64,000 nucleotides of DNA from positions 1-64,000 of the forward strand of contig CALJDU010000044.1 in the NCBI GenBank assembly GCA_938024995.1, read 5' to 3'. The notes under the pieces were generated by a model. That model was not told where the DNA came from. It saw nothing but the letters and a program-made list of their open reading frames with translations, and did not search any database. How positions within the stretch are numbered: the first letter of the stretch is position 1; each line of letters starts with the position of its first letter. The position numbers and the translations under genes are program-made. Positions 18,401 to 25,110 of the stretch are shown piece by piece. The DNA is from an uncultured bacterium. GTDB lineage: Bacteria > Myxococcota_A > Polyangia > Polyangiales > Houyiibacteriaceae.

Positions 18401-19120
18401 TGGGAAGCCGACCAAGACCTGACCGCTGTTCGCGCTGCCATCGCAGTTGCCCGCGCCGTAGTCGATGCAGACGTAGGGATTGGTCAGCACGTTGCCGTCA
18501 CCGCTCAGCGGAGGGATCCCGAGGGGCGCGAAGCCAATGTCGCGAAGCGACTCCTGCCAATCGAAGAGTTGGATCGCGGGGCGCCCACCGGACCCCGGTC
18601 GACACGCCGCGGGCCAGTCGGTGAGGTCCACGCCGGGACAGTTCGCGCCGCTGACCGCGCCGCCGCGATTGCAGGTGGGATCGCCATAGCTCGAGACGGA
18701 GCCGTTGCACTCGACGATGTCGATACCGCCAACCGCGAAGGTTCCGGTCGGAGGCGGGGCGTGCACCCAGTTGCAGACCGCGTCGTCTTGGTGGAGCTGG
18801 TCGAAGCGCGCGAGGCCCCAGTCCACATCGCCTTGGCTCAGGAACGTGTCCGCGAGAACCGACTTCGCGATGTACATCCGGCTGTCGTTGGGGAGGCCGT
18901 CACAGTTGGTGTCAATCCCCGCCGCGCTACCGCAACCCGTTCCGTAAGTCGGCTCACTCATGCCATCCCCAAAGGTTGGCGTTCCCCCAAGGTCGAAGGC
19001 CATCGACCCAGAAGTGTCGAGCGCGACAAGAATTCTTGGCTTGAGCGTGTCCTGGGCGTTCGCAGGGTTAGCAAAGACGGACAGAACGACCAACGACCAG
19101 AGTGAGAGCCTACGTACCAT
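12413..19120 (-). CDS. Giant MopE-repeat surface protein: vWA/MYXO-CTERM part fused in frame to lipoprotein/FGE part
   Basis: 2235 aa from ATG 19120, with AGGAG eight bases upstream; the longest frame begins at TTG 19123. The first module has a signal peptide (FANPAN.AQ), a vWA domain with MIDAS DTSGS at about residue 36, 13 MopE-type repeats around xDNDCDGxxDE, Cys-rich EGF-like repeats, a DAG-rich linker, and at about 1260-1305 a MYXO-CTERM-type tail (GGCSCS, hydrophobic helix, six Arg). The same frame then runs straight into a lipoprotein signal (LVMLSGC, Cys about 1334), TDTN/PDT-rich linker, 11 more MopE repeats and a C-terminal formylglycine-generating-enzyme/SUMF1-like domain (LSGNVKEWT, GFRCCR). 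Sorting signal followed by signal peptide strongly suggests two genes joined. Repeats are probably calcium-binding. Confidence 0.85.
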   Translation of the reverse strand: MVRRLSLWSLVVLSVFANPANAQDTLKPRILVALDTSGSMAFDLGGTPTFGDGMSEPTYGTGCGSAAGIDTNCDGLPNDSRMYIAKSVLADTFLSQGDVDWGLARFDQLHQDDAVCNWVHAPPPTGTFAVGGIDIVECNGSVSSYGDPTCNRGGAVSGANCPGVDLTDWPAACRPGSGGRPAIQLFDWQESLRDIGFAPLGIPPLSGDGNVLTNPYVCIDYGAGNCDGSANSGQVLVGFPGLAPFTGGNNTNALLKWVDNQQTNFNTSSIVGNVCNHAGSGNCELRPVGRTPLAGTLLAAQSYMTPIRSADPAGTCRPYSVMLITDGQETCSGNPAAAAATLLANNIKTYVIGLSINPGGRALLNSIAAAGGTDAGAAGGDRAFFADDPDTLSAALSVVVAESLLFEVCNNLDDDCDGMTDEGFTKFCDAPTTTDRIFCESPGESCDEIDNDCDGLTDEGVRNACGACGAVPAEVCDGIDNNCNGVIDEGGVCAGCVPSSEICDNRDNDCDSRIDEDLERACGTDAGVCTAGTQVCTRGVWGTCSGRGPSAEVCDARDNDCDGVIDGNARACGSSVGACVPGVQICSAGRYGSCTGEVGPSAELCDEIDNDCDGRVDEGNPGGGARCGTSLGECTRGALRCRAGALVCEGGTGPTDEVCDNRDNDCDGGTDEAVPTRGACGSGTGSCRQGVSTCVAGRFTCVGGRGPTDEVCDAMDNDCDASTDEGNPGGGSACGTSAGICSRGRTRCVAGALACEGGTGPMAELCDSLDNDCDGLIDEGNPGGGGACGDTDVGECEFGAQACMDGMLICVGETGPTDEICDGLDNDCDGSTDEGDPEGGTPCGDDTGECTAGVTRCVAGMLTCAGGTGPTDEICDGLDNNCNGVSDEGLGVGAPCGTDEGECAPGVNICRDGMLVCEGGAMSRDEVCDGLDNDCDAIIDEALPLGGPCGSDEGLCELGALSCIDGREICVGEVPPGIEVCDCEDNDCDGLIDEESGVGLCPGESACVDCSCSASCVMTEFGFSCPPGKVASEVDGECWCVAERCRDEVCETETIERDGEVVCSPETEACACKSNECTFNCDGVVCSDGTVCDPRDGRCAEDSCRGLGCDDGFLCDAVTGLCEEDPCADVVCGAGEACRDGVCEASCAEVMCEDDETCVAGICLEDPCSDVTCADGEVCNPADGTCVEDACTDVRCPDGALCDPLTGECGADPCADLTCPDGQMCVAGECIRESMPMDAGPRDAGMDADTGRPDEERRVLATGSGGCSCSVPGSQRRVPPLGLAFVFVTLAAFVRRRRRRPFGRSAREGARKLTVRSLWVGLSALAALVMLSGCKVDPYCITCTDGEVTPDTNMPDTGVPDTRPDVTRPDTELPDTELPDTNPDGCTAGAPELCNEFDDDCDGRIDEEVDTSSDPNNCGSCGTECRFDGAFPVCADGLCAFTMCDVGRYDLDGDPSNGCEYRCVVTAEDDTLCDLRDNDCDGEVDEDVTFETDPVNCGSCGRVCRFAHVISPRCSDGACTFTDEDCEEDFYDIDDIPTTGCEYSCTPADPAIEVCNNRDDDCDGTVDEGDPGGGPACGSDEGACSRGVLLCEDGALICNGEVAPATEACNGDDDDCDGSIDESNPDGGRLCGMSVGTCELGREVCTAGALVCMGDTGPSDELCDGLDNDCDSRIDEGDPGGGAACGATTGECDAGALRCRGGVLVCEGATGSTDEACDGLDNDCDGRTDEGNPGGGGDCGTDVGACLPGTRTCTGGAIVCVGATLGGAELCNTIDDDCDGSVDEGDPGGGGSCGDATGSCAPGAERCVGGTLVCTGATGPVVESCNSADDDCDGRTDESFSFNTDLNNCGGCGVRCMFTNAIAGCVGGDCDILACDSGYVDLDGNEANGCEYECSFNGAEICNGEDDDCDGTTDESLTPPSNFCNPNGVCAGTAATCGGAAGWECDYPSTFEDVEATCDARDNDCDGGVDETFPTKGDPCANGLGACARNGVFVCNAPGDGVVCNAGAAGAPTAEQCNSIDDDCDGSTDEDLGATIPVVTFPRPVGGGTVSMMVYEASRPDATSDDAGSRENVACSKPGVLPWTIVRWGEANTACRAIGAGWRLCDSSDWQRGCEASGGTCDWSYASSCSSSQPVRCNGDEYDCGAASGDQDCVDVTGSPAFPACYANWGGGRRIFDLSGNVKEWTNTSRGGAGVHEIRGGAYNNVEGGRTCEFDFTLGDGSFRFPNTGFRCCRY

Positions 19121-19280
19121 CAACTTGTCTCCTCACGGACCCCTACCCCAAAAGGGAGTGTCCGCCACCTCAGGAGCTAGCCTTCCATGTGACAGCCATT
19201 TGGATCAATGGATGACGTGAGTTTCTCCGCGGAAATTGCTCGGCTTTCCGGTTCACCGAGATCTGGCGAATCCACACAAG

Positions 19281-22200
19281 ATGAGTGAAGCTTCACAGGT
19301 GAGCCGTCCCAGAGACGCCCGCCCCGTTCTCCTCTTGGTCGGGACTGGGGAACCAATGGAGGTGGCGCTGCGTATCTCGCTCGATCGGCGAGGCGTGGCG
19401 GTCCACAACGCGTCCGTTGAGTCGATGCAAGAATCCGCTGCGAGTCTCACTCCTGCGTTGATCCTCATGATTGGTGACGCCGCGATGGATCCGGCGCTTG
19501 TGGAAGATTTAACGCACGACGAGCAGAGCGCTGGGATCCCGGTCGCGCTTCTTCTCGACGGCGCGTCGCTCGGCGACCGGATCGCGGCCTTCAAGAGCGG
19601 CGCCATCGCGGTCATCCAGAAAGACGCCAGCGTCGACTCCGTCGCGGGTCGAATCGCGGACTTGATCGGTGAGCTCCCGCGGCAGCGACGCGAGTCCACG
19701 CGCGTCCTCGGCGAAGCGACTTTGGAAGAGCTCGTCGGGCTCGTCACCAGCGAACTGAAGAGCGGCATTCTCTCCGTCGACACCGGTGACGATCCGATCA
19801 AGGTCGTGCTCGGGTCCGGCGGCAAGATCCAAGACGCGGTCCGCCAGTTCGTCGCGGACGTCACTCCACTGATCGAAGACGCCCAGCCGGTGCGCTATGA
19901 GTTCGAGGAGTCGACGGGTCGTGAGCTGACCCTCGAGACCGCGCTCCCCAACACGATCCTGGACGGGCTGCGGATCCTGTTGATGGACGACGACTCGCTC
20001 CGTGGCGATCTGCTCGCGCGGGCCCTCCGCGCACGCGGCTCTCAGGTCGCCGTCACCCCGACCAAGTCACGCTCCCTCGATCACGCGCGCGCGCTCGACC
20101 CCGACATCGTGGTCGTGAGCAGCGGCGCCATGGAAGCGGACGGCTTTGAAGCGATCCGCGCCTTTCGTCGAGATCCGCAGCTGCGCTGGGCCTCAACGCT
20201 GATCGTTCGCGAGAAAGAGCTCTGGCCGACGGATCCCACCGTTCCCGACATCGACATGTTGGGCGCGCGTATCGCTCCGCTCATGCAAGCGGACAAAGAG
20301 CTCGCGCAGAAGATCGCGGAGAACGAGAGCTTCGACACGCGGCTCGAGCTGACCGGCCCGGCCCGGATGCTCCGCGCGATCGCGAGGACCCCAGGCACGC
20401 GTCACGTGGTCGTTCGCAGCCCCGAAGCGACGGTCGAGATCGACATCGCGGATGGACTGATCGTCGGCGTCCGTGGCTCTCGCTTCGGCGATGCCCAAGA
20501 CGTCAGTGACGGCACCCGTGGGCTCGCGATCTTGATCGGGCTCGCGACGGGACGCGTCCACGTGGAAGGCCGCGCGCACCCGAACGTCGCGAACGTGATG
20601 GCGCCGGTCGACGAAGCCCTCGCGGCCGCCGCCCGCGACTTCGAGTCCGCGAAGGTCCCCGCGACCGCCAAGTACTCCGTCCCTGGGCCGAAGCGCGTCC
20701 CGCCCCCCGCGATCGGCGCGCTCCCCAAGGTCGCGACGAAGAAGCTCGGCGGAGGTGTCCTCTCCCTCGACCCGGTCCCGACCCGAGCGGAAGACGAAGG
20801 TCCGCCCGCCGCCGACGAGTCTCCATCGACCGCCTATCACGTCGACCAGGTTGCGCCGACCAAGGTTCGCCTGGCGGTTCCGCGAAAGAAGCTCCCGATC
20901 CGGGTCCGGCCGACGCCGAAGCGCGCCGAGACCAAGCTGCGTGGCGGCGAAGTGAAGGTTCGCGACGCGAAGCTTCGAGGAGACGCGACCCTCCGCGGCA
21001 ACGCGAAGCAACGTGCAGAGGCACAGGACCGCGCTGACGCGCTGCTCCGGGCGGACGAAGAGCGACGCGCCGAAGCGAAGAAGCAAGCTGAAGAAGCGCT
21101 GCGCGCGAAGCGGTCGGCGGAGCGCCGGAAAGAGCCCGTGCTCAAGCCCGCACCGCTCTCTGGTGAGCAGCTCTTGATCGACGATCCGGATCCCACCGGC
21201 CCGATCCCGATCGCCGAGTTCACCGCGATTCGTCAACACGCGACGCGCTCCGAAGCCCCCGCGCGGACGGCGGATCTTTCTTGGGACCTCCCGAAGTCCC
21301 GGCGGACGTCCGACCCTGACGAGATCAAGGCCAAGGTCCCACTGGTCCGTCAGCAGCGCCGAAGCTCTCCCGGAGAGATCGCGAGCGAGGACGGGCACAG
21401 CATCACGACGGCGAAGAGCTTCGTTCCCGCGCTCGGCTCGCCCGGCACGGACGACCACTTGCTCCCCGTCGCGGCGAAAACGGATGGCGTGTCCGCCGGT
21501 CTCCGGCGACCTGCGCGTCCGCGCCGCACGAGCCCTCCGTTCTTGCCGGCAGTGTCTGGCAAAGCGGACCCCGAGCTTCACGATCCGTTCAGCGCGGACG
21601 ACAGCGAAGAGACGGACGTAAAGCTCTCGCTCGATCTCGCCTCGCTCGAAAAAAGGGATGGTCCGCGGGACAGCGCGCGTCCTTCAGAGACCACCACGGT
21701 CGGCAACGCACCGTTCAATCCACGCGCCGCCCTTGAGCCGCCTCCTGTTCCGCGCGGGCTCTACGAGCTTGAGCCGACGCGTCGTGAGTCGACCGAGACG
21801 TTCCCGCGTGCCGAGGTTCCCGACACGGAGCACCACGCGAAAGAGACCATCGACCTGAAGGAGGCGCGGGCAAAGGCGCTCGCCGCGCGCGAACCGTTCA
21901 GCGTAGATGAGGACACCAACGAGCTCACTCTGGGCGAGCTTGAGGAAACCGACGACGGCGGTGACTTCGCCGACGAGATTGATTCCGCGTTCCGCGAGTT
22001 TGCCGAGCCCGACGTGAGCAGCGGTCTGGACGCATCGACGCTCGCGGAAGAGGAGAGCGTCTCGCTCGCGACAGAGAGCATCCTCGCGACTGTCGAATCC
22101 GTCCCCTCAACCGACCTCTTGGACGGCCTCTTGAACCCGAACGCCGAGGAGCGCCTCCAAGGTGACTCGCTCCTCGGGGTCGGCGAACTGTCTTCCATCC

Positions 22201-23363
22201 TCGACAGCGAGACGCCCCCGCGCCCCGAACCCGCGGACGGACGACCGCTCGCGAAGTTCGATCCCTTCTCGGATCTCGCGAGCGAGCTCTCCCTGGAGCC
22301 TGCGAGTAAGCCTCTCCCGAACCCGCACGTCTTTGAGAAAGCGCGCCCGAGCGAAATCGCTGGGATCGCGGACAAGCTGACGAGCACCGACAGCTTCGCG
22401 ACCATTGCGCGCCGCGCCCCGAACTCACAGTCGATGAACGCCGCGGTCCCGCCCGTCGTCGCTGGTTCGTTCCACCCTGCCCCGACTCCGCTCGCGGAGG
22501 AGACCCGCGTTCCGTGGGGTGTACTGGCGTTCGTCTCGCTCGCGTTGCTGACCCTCGTCGGTCTCGGCGCTTGGTACGTCTTCTCGGATGGATCGAGCGC
22601 GCCCGCTCCTCAGAGCACGCAGTCACCGGTTCCGATCCCCGCCGCGCCGGTTCCAGGCGAGACAGCGACACCAACAACGCCGGCGAGCGCGCAACCAACA
22701 CCGGCGAACGCGCCGGAGCCCGCTGCGCCCGCTGCGCCCGCCGAGGCCGCGCCTGCCGGGGCCGCCGCTGCGCCAGCCGAGGCCCCGCCAGCCGATGCTC
22801 CGCCAGCCGAGCCCGCTGCGCCAGCCGAGCCCGCTGCGCCAGCCGCTGAGCCGGAGACGCAAGCGGCCGCTGCACCAGAGCCCGCTGAGCCCGCTGCACC
22901 ACAAGCCGCCGCGCCTGAACCTGCCGGGGAGACCGATCCGCCCGACCTCAACCCGCGAACCGCCGATGGCGAGTGGATCTTGACTCGCGAAGAGCGCCGC
23001 GATCCCGACACCGCGTCCGACGAACTGGTCGCGGAAGCCAAGCGCATGATTCGCCGCAACGAGCTCGACCAAGCCGAACAACTGCTCCGTCGCGCGATGC
23101 ATCTCGACCGCCGCAACGCGCGCGGAATGGCGGCTCACGCTCGCCTCGCGCTCACCCGTGGCGACGCAGAGACCGCGCAGAGCTGGATCACACGCGCCCT
23201 CCGGTTCCGACCTCGGCGCGCGGCCTACCACACCCTGCGCGGAGACATCCTCGACGCGACCGGTGATCGAGAGGGCGCACGCGCTTCCTGGCGACGCGCG
23301 CTTTCGTTTAACTCCCGTGATCGCACGGCGCGCCGACGCCTCGCCGCGACCGACCGCGACTAG
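19281..23363 (+). CDS. Pseudo-receiver, DUF4388-like, membrane and TPR regulatory protein
   Basis: 1360 aa from ATG 19281; a TTG 15 codons upstream is in frame but the receiver-like domain begins just after this ATG. Residues about 15-125 look like a receiver fold without the acidic pocket. About 140-220 resembles DUF4388. A second receiver-like domain (LRILLMDDDS, about 230-345) has the acidic pocket but Ser where the phosphoacceptor Asp belongs (IVVVSSG). A second DUF4388-like stretch follows. Then come about 600 residues of charged, probably disordered linker, a single transmembrane helix at about 1079-1100, an Ala/Pro/Glu low-complexity stretch and C-terminal TPR-like helices. It is divergent from the giant MopE gene and may link cytosolic signals to the periplasm. 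Confidence 0.75.
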   Translation: MSEASQVSRPRDARPVLLLVGTGEPMEVALRISLDRRGVAVHNASVESMQESAASLTPALILMIGDAAMDPALVEDLTHDEQSAGIPVALLLDGASLGDRIAAFKSGAIAVIQKDASVDSVAGRIADLIGELPRQRRESTRVLGEATLEELVGLVTSELKSGILSVDTGDDPIKVVLGSGGKIQDAVRQFVADVTPLIEDAQPVRYEFEESTGRELTLETALPNTILDGLRILLMDDDSLRGDLLARALRARGSQVAVTPTKSRSLDHARALDPDIVVVSSGAMEADGFEAIRAFRRDPQLRWASTLIVREKELWPTDPTVPDIDMLGARIAPLMQADKELAQKIAENESFDTRLELTGPARMLRAIARTPGTRHVVVRSPEATVEIDIADGLIVGVRGSRFGDAQDVSDGTRGLAILIGLATGRVHVEGRAHPNVANVMAPVDEALAAAARDFESAKVPATAKYSVPGPKRVPPPAIGALPKVATKKLGGGVLSLDPVPTRAEDEGPPAADESPSTAYHVDQVAPTKVRLAVPRKKLPIRVRPTPKRAETKLRGGEVKVRDAKLRGDATLRGNAKQRAEAQDRADALLRADEERRAEAKKQAEEALRAKRSAERRKEPVLKPAPLSGEQLLIDDPDPTGPIPIAEFTAIRQHATRSEAPARTADLSWDLPKSRRTSDPDEIKAKVPLVRQQRRSSPGEIASEDGHSITTAKSFVPALGSPGTDDHLLPVAAKTDGVSAGLRRPARPRRTSPPFLPAVSGKADPELHDPFSADDSEETDVKLSLDLASLEKRDGPRDSARPSETTTVGNAPFNPRAALEPPPVPRGLYELEPTRRESTETFPRAEVPDTEHHAKETIDLKEARAKALAAREPFSVDEDTNELTLGELEETDDGGDFADEIDSAFREFAEPDVSSGLDASTLAEEESVSLATESILATVESVPSTDLLDGLLNPNAEERLQGDSLLGVGELSSILDSETPPRPEPADGRPLAKFDPFSDLASELSLEPASKPLPNPHVFEKARPSEIAGIADKLTSTDSFATIARRAPNSQSMNAAVPPVVAGSFHPAPTPLAEETRVPWGVLAFVSLALLTLVGLGAWYVFSDGSSAPAPQSTQSPVPIPAAPVPGETATPTTPASAQPTPANAPEPAAPAAPAEAAPAGAAAAPAEAPPADAPPAEPAAPAEPAAPAAEPETQAAAAPEPAEPAAPQAAAPEPAGETDPPDLNPRTADGEWILTREERRDPDTASDELVAEAKRMIRRNELDQAEQLLRRAMHLDRRNARGMAAHARLALTRGDAETAQSWITRALRFRPRRAAYHTLRGDILDATGDREGARASWRRALSFNSRDRTARRRLAATDRD

Positions 23364-23446
23364 ACCGCGTGCACCTCATAGACCCGCAAAACGACGTCTG
23401 ATCCGCGGCGCTTTGATGAAACGGAGAGCGCGGATAAGGTAGCGTC

Positions 23447-24619
23447 ATGAGGTTGCTCTGCCGGCTCGCCCTGATCTCCTTTCTCGTCGCGTGCGAAGCC
23501 ACCGTCGGCACTCCAGCCCGTGACACCGGTACCGGTGGCACCGACACCAATCCGATCGGAGACACCGGCTCGGGCGTGGAGAACACCCCCGCCGCCTGCG
23601 CGGATCGCATCGACAACGATGGAGACGGCGCGATCGACTGCGCGGATCCGGAGTGCTTGATCTACGCGTTCTGCAGCGGCGTCGACACGGGCCCGCCCGA
23701 CACCAGCACCGATTGCCGCTCCGTCTCCCGTGGGGCGGAGAGCGCGATCGCCCCGGTCGACATCGTCTGGGTGATCGACAACTCGGGGAGCATGCGCGGC
23801 GAGGCCGACATCGTGCAGTCCAACATGAACAGCTTCGTGACGTCCATCGCCGCCGCTGGACTCGACACCCGCGTCGTCGTCATCACGAGCGCCAGCTTCG
23901 TGACCATCCCGCCTCCGCTCGGAACGGATACCGAGTCGTTCCTGCGTATCGAGCGCGACGTCCAGTCCTCCAACTCCCTCGAGATCCTGATCGAGCAGGC
24001 GCCCACCTTCTTGCCCTTCCTGCGCCGCAACTCGCAGCTGCACATGATCGGTGTCACCGACGACGAGAGCCGCCTCGGCGCGGAAGAGTTCCGCACGCAG
24101 ATGCTCGGGTTGATCGGCCGCAGCTTTAACTTCCACGCGATCGCTTCTCCGCCCGGCTCCACCCACAGCACCATCGGCTTCACCATGGACGGCTGCTCCG
24201 GTCCGAACGGCGACGCAGCCGACAACGGCGACATCTACTGGCAGCTGTCGATGACCACCGGCGGACGTCAGCTCTCGATCTGCACCGCGGACTGGTCGAC
24301 GCTCTTCTCCGACCTCACCCGCGCCATCGCGGTCCCCCGCGCCCTCCCCTGCGTCTACGACATTCCGGACCCGCCCATGGGCATGGAGTTCGACCCGGCG
24401 CGCGTGAACGTGGAGTACACCCGCGGGAGCGATGGCGGGACCGAGACCATTCCGAACGTCGGCACCTTTGACCGCTGCAGCGGCGAGGGTTGGTACTACG
24501 ACGAGGAGGTCCCCGGCATGCGCCGCGTGGTCGTCTGCCCAAACACCTGCAGCCGGCTCGAGTCGGACGCGGCCGGCATCGTCAACATCGCGTTCGGCTG
24601 CGAGACGCTGCTTATTTAG
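23447..24619 (+). CDS. vWA-domain lipoprotein
   Basis: 390 aa. Lipobox FLVAC at about residue 16, then a DTGTGGTDT linker. A short calcium-binding-like DNDGDG segment at about 60 (RIDNDGDGAIDCADPEC) matches the MopE-related CDxxDNDxDG family. The vWA domain starts at about 105, with MIDAS DNSGS (VDIVWVIDNSGSM). It has scattered Cys, probably disulfides, near the C-terminus. It lies 84 bp after the pseudo-receiver gene on the same strand. The last codons and the TAG stop (24617-24619) lie inside a structured repeat copy, so the native C-terminus may have been altered by repeat insertion. Confidence 0.8.
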   Translation: MRLLCRLALISFLVACEATVGTPARDTGTGGTDTNPIGDTGSGVENTPAACADRIDNDGDGAIDCADPECLIYAFCSGVDTGPPDTSTDCRSVSRGAESAIAPVDIVWVIDNSGSMRGEADIVQSNMNSFVTSIAAAGLDTRVVVITSASFVTIPPPLGTDTESFLRIERDVQSSNSLEILIEQAPTFLPFLRRNSQLHMIGVTDDESRLGAEEFRTQMLGLIGRSFNFHAIASPPGSTHSTIGFTMDGCSGPNGDAADNGDIYWQLSMTTGGRQLSICTADWSTLFSDLTRAIAVPRALPCVYDIPDPPMGMEFDPARVNVEYTRGSDGGTETIPNVGTFDRCSGEGWYYDEEVPGMRRVVVCPNTCSRLESDAAGIVNIAFGCETLLI

Positions 24620-24739
24620 GAGTCTGATCGCAGACTCCTCTGCCTTCGGCATTCACCTCAACGTTCGCTTCGCTCTATTTAGGAGTCTGATCGCAGACTC
24701 CTCTGCCTTCGGCATTCACCTCAACGTTCGCTTCGCTCT
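24613..24739 (+). repeat. Two tandem 63-bp structured repeat copies
   Basis: Copy 1 runs 24613-24676 and copy 2 24676-24739, period 63. Each has TATTT, then the perfect hairpin AGGAGTCTG-ATCG-CAGACTCCT, then CT, a GCC-TTC-GGC mini-hairpin, ATTCACC and CGTTCGCTTCGCTC. Copy 1 overlaps the vWA gene's stop codon. No run of T follows the hairpin, so it is not a canonical intrinsic terminator. This is the reference form of the repeat family described in the findings. Confidence 0.9.
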
Positions 24740-25096
24740 GCTGCGCGACCGCTTCGCTACGGCCCTGCGGCCGTTCTTGCTTCATGCTCGCGGGCGGTCC
24801 CCAACAGCTTCACGTCACCGGTCCTTGCTGGCTGCCTATTTGGGAGTCTGATCGCAGACTCCTCTGCCTTCGGCATTCACCTCAACGTTCGCTTCGCTCT
24901 GCTGCGCGACCGCTTCGCTACGGCCCTGCGGCCGTTCTTGCTTCATGCTCGCTGGCGGTCCCCAACAGCTTCACGTCACCGGTCCTTGCTGGGCACCGTC
25001 CGTACTGGCTGACGCGGTGGGCTCGCTTCGCTCTGCTGCGCGACCGCTTCGCTACGGCCCTGCGGCCGTTCTTGCTTCATGCTCGCTGGCGGTCAC
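24676..25096 (+). repeat. 157-bp direct repeats plus partial third copy
   Basis: Unit 1 (24676-24832) and unit 2 (24837-24993) are nearly identical, offset by 161 bp. Each begins with the hairpin element and extends through CTGCGCGACCGCTTCGC, an ACGGCC-CTGC-GGCCGT hairpin, CTTCATGCTCGC and ACGTCACCGG. A partial third unit (25023-25096) lacks the leading hairpin. The segment lies between the convergent vWA and 1056-aa genes; overlapping open frames in it have no coding support. Confidence 0.9.
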
Positions 25097-25110
25097 CGCG
25101 TCTATTCGTG

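Noticed and set aside
24613..24739. Hairpin as an intrinsic terminator
   Set aside because: No T run follows the stem; other copies keep the downstream CTCT and ATTCACC, so it is treated as a repeat element.
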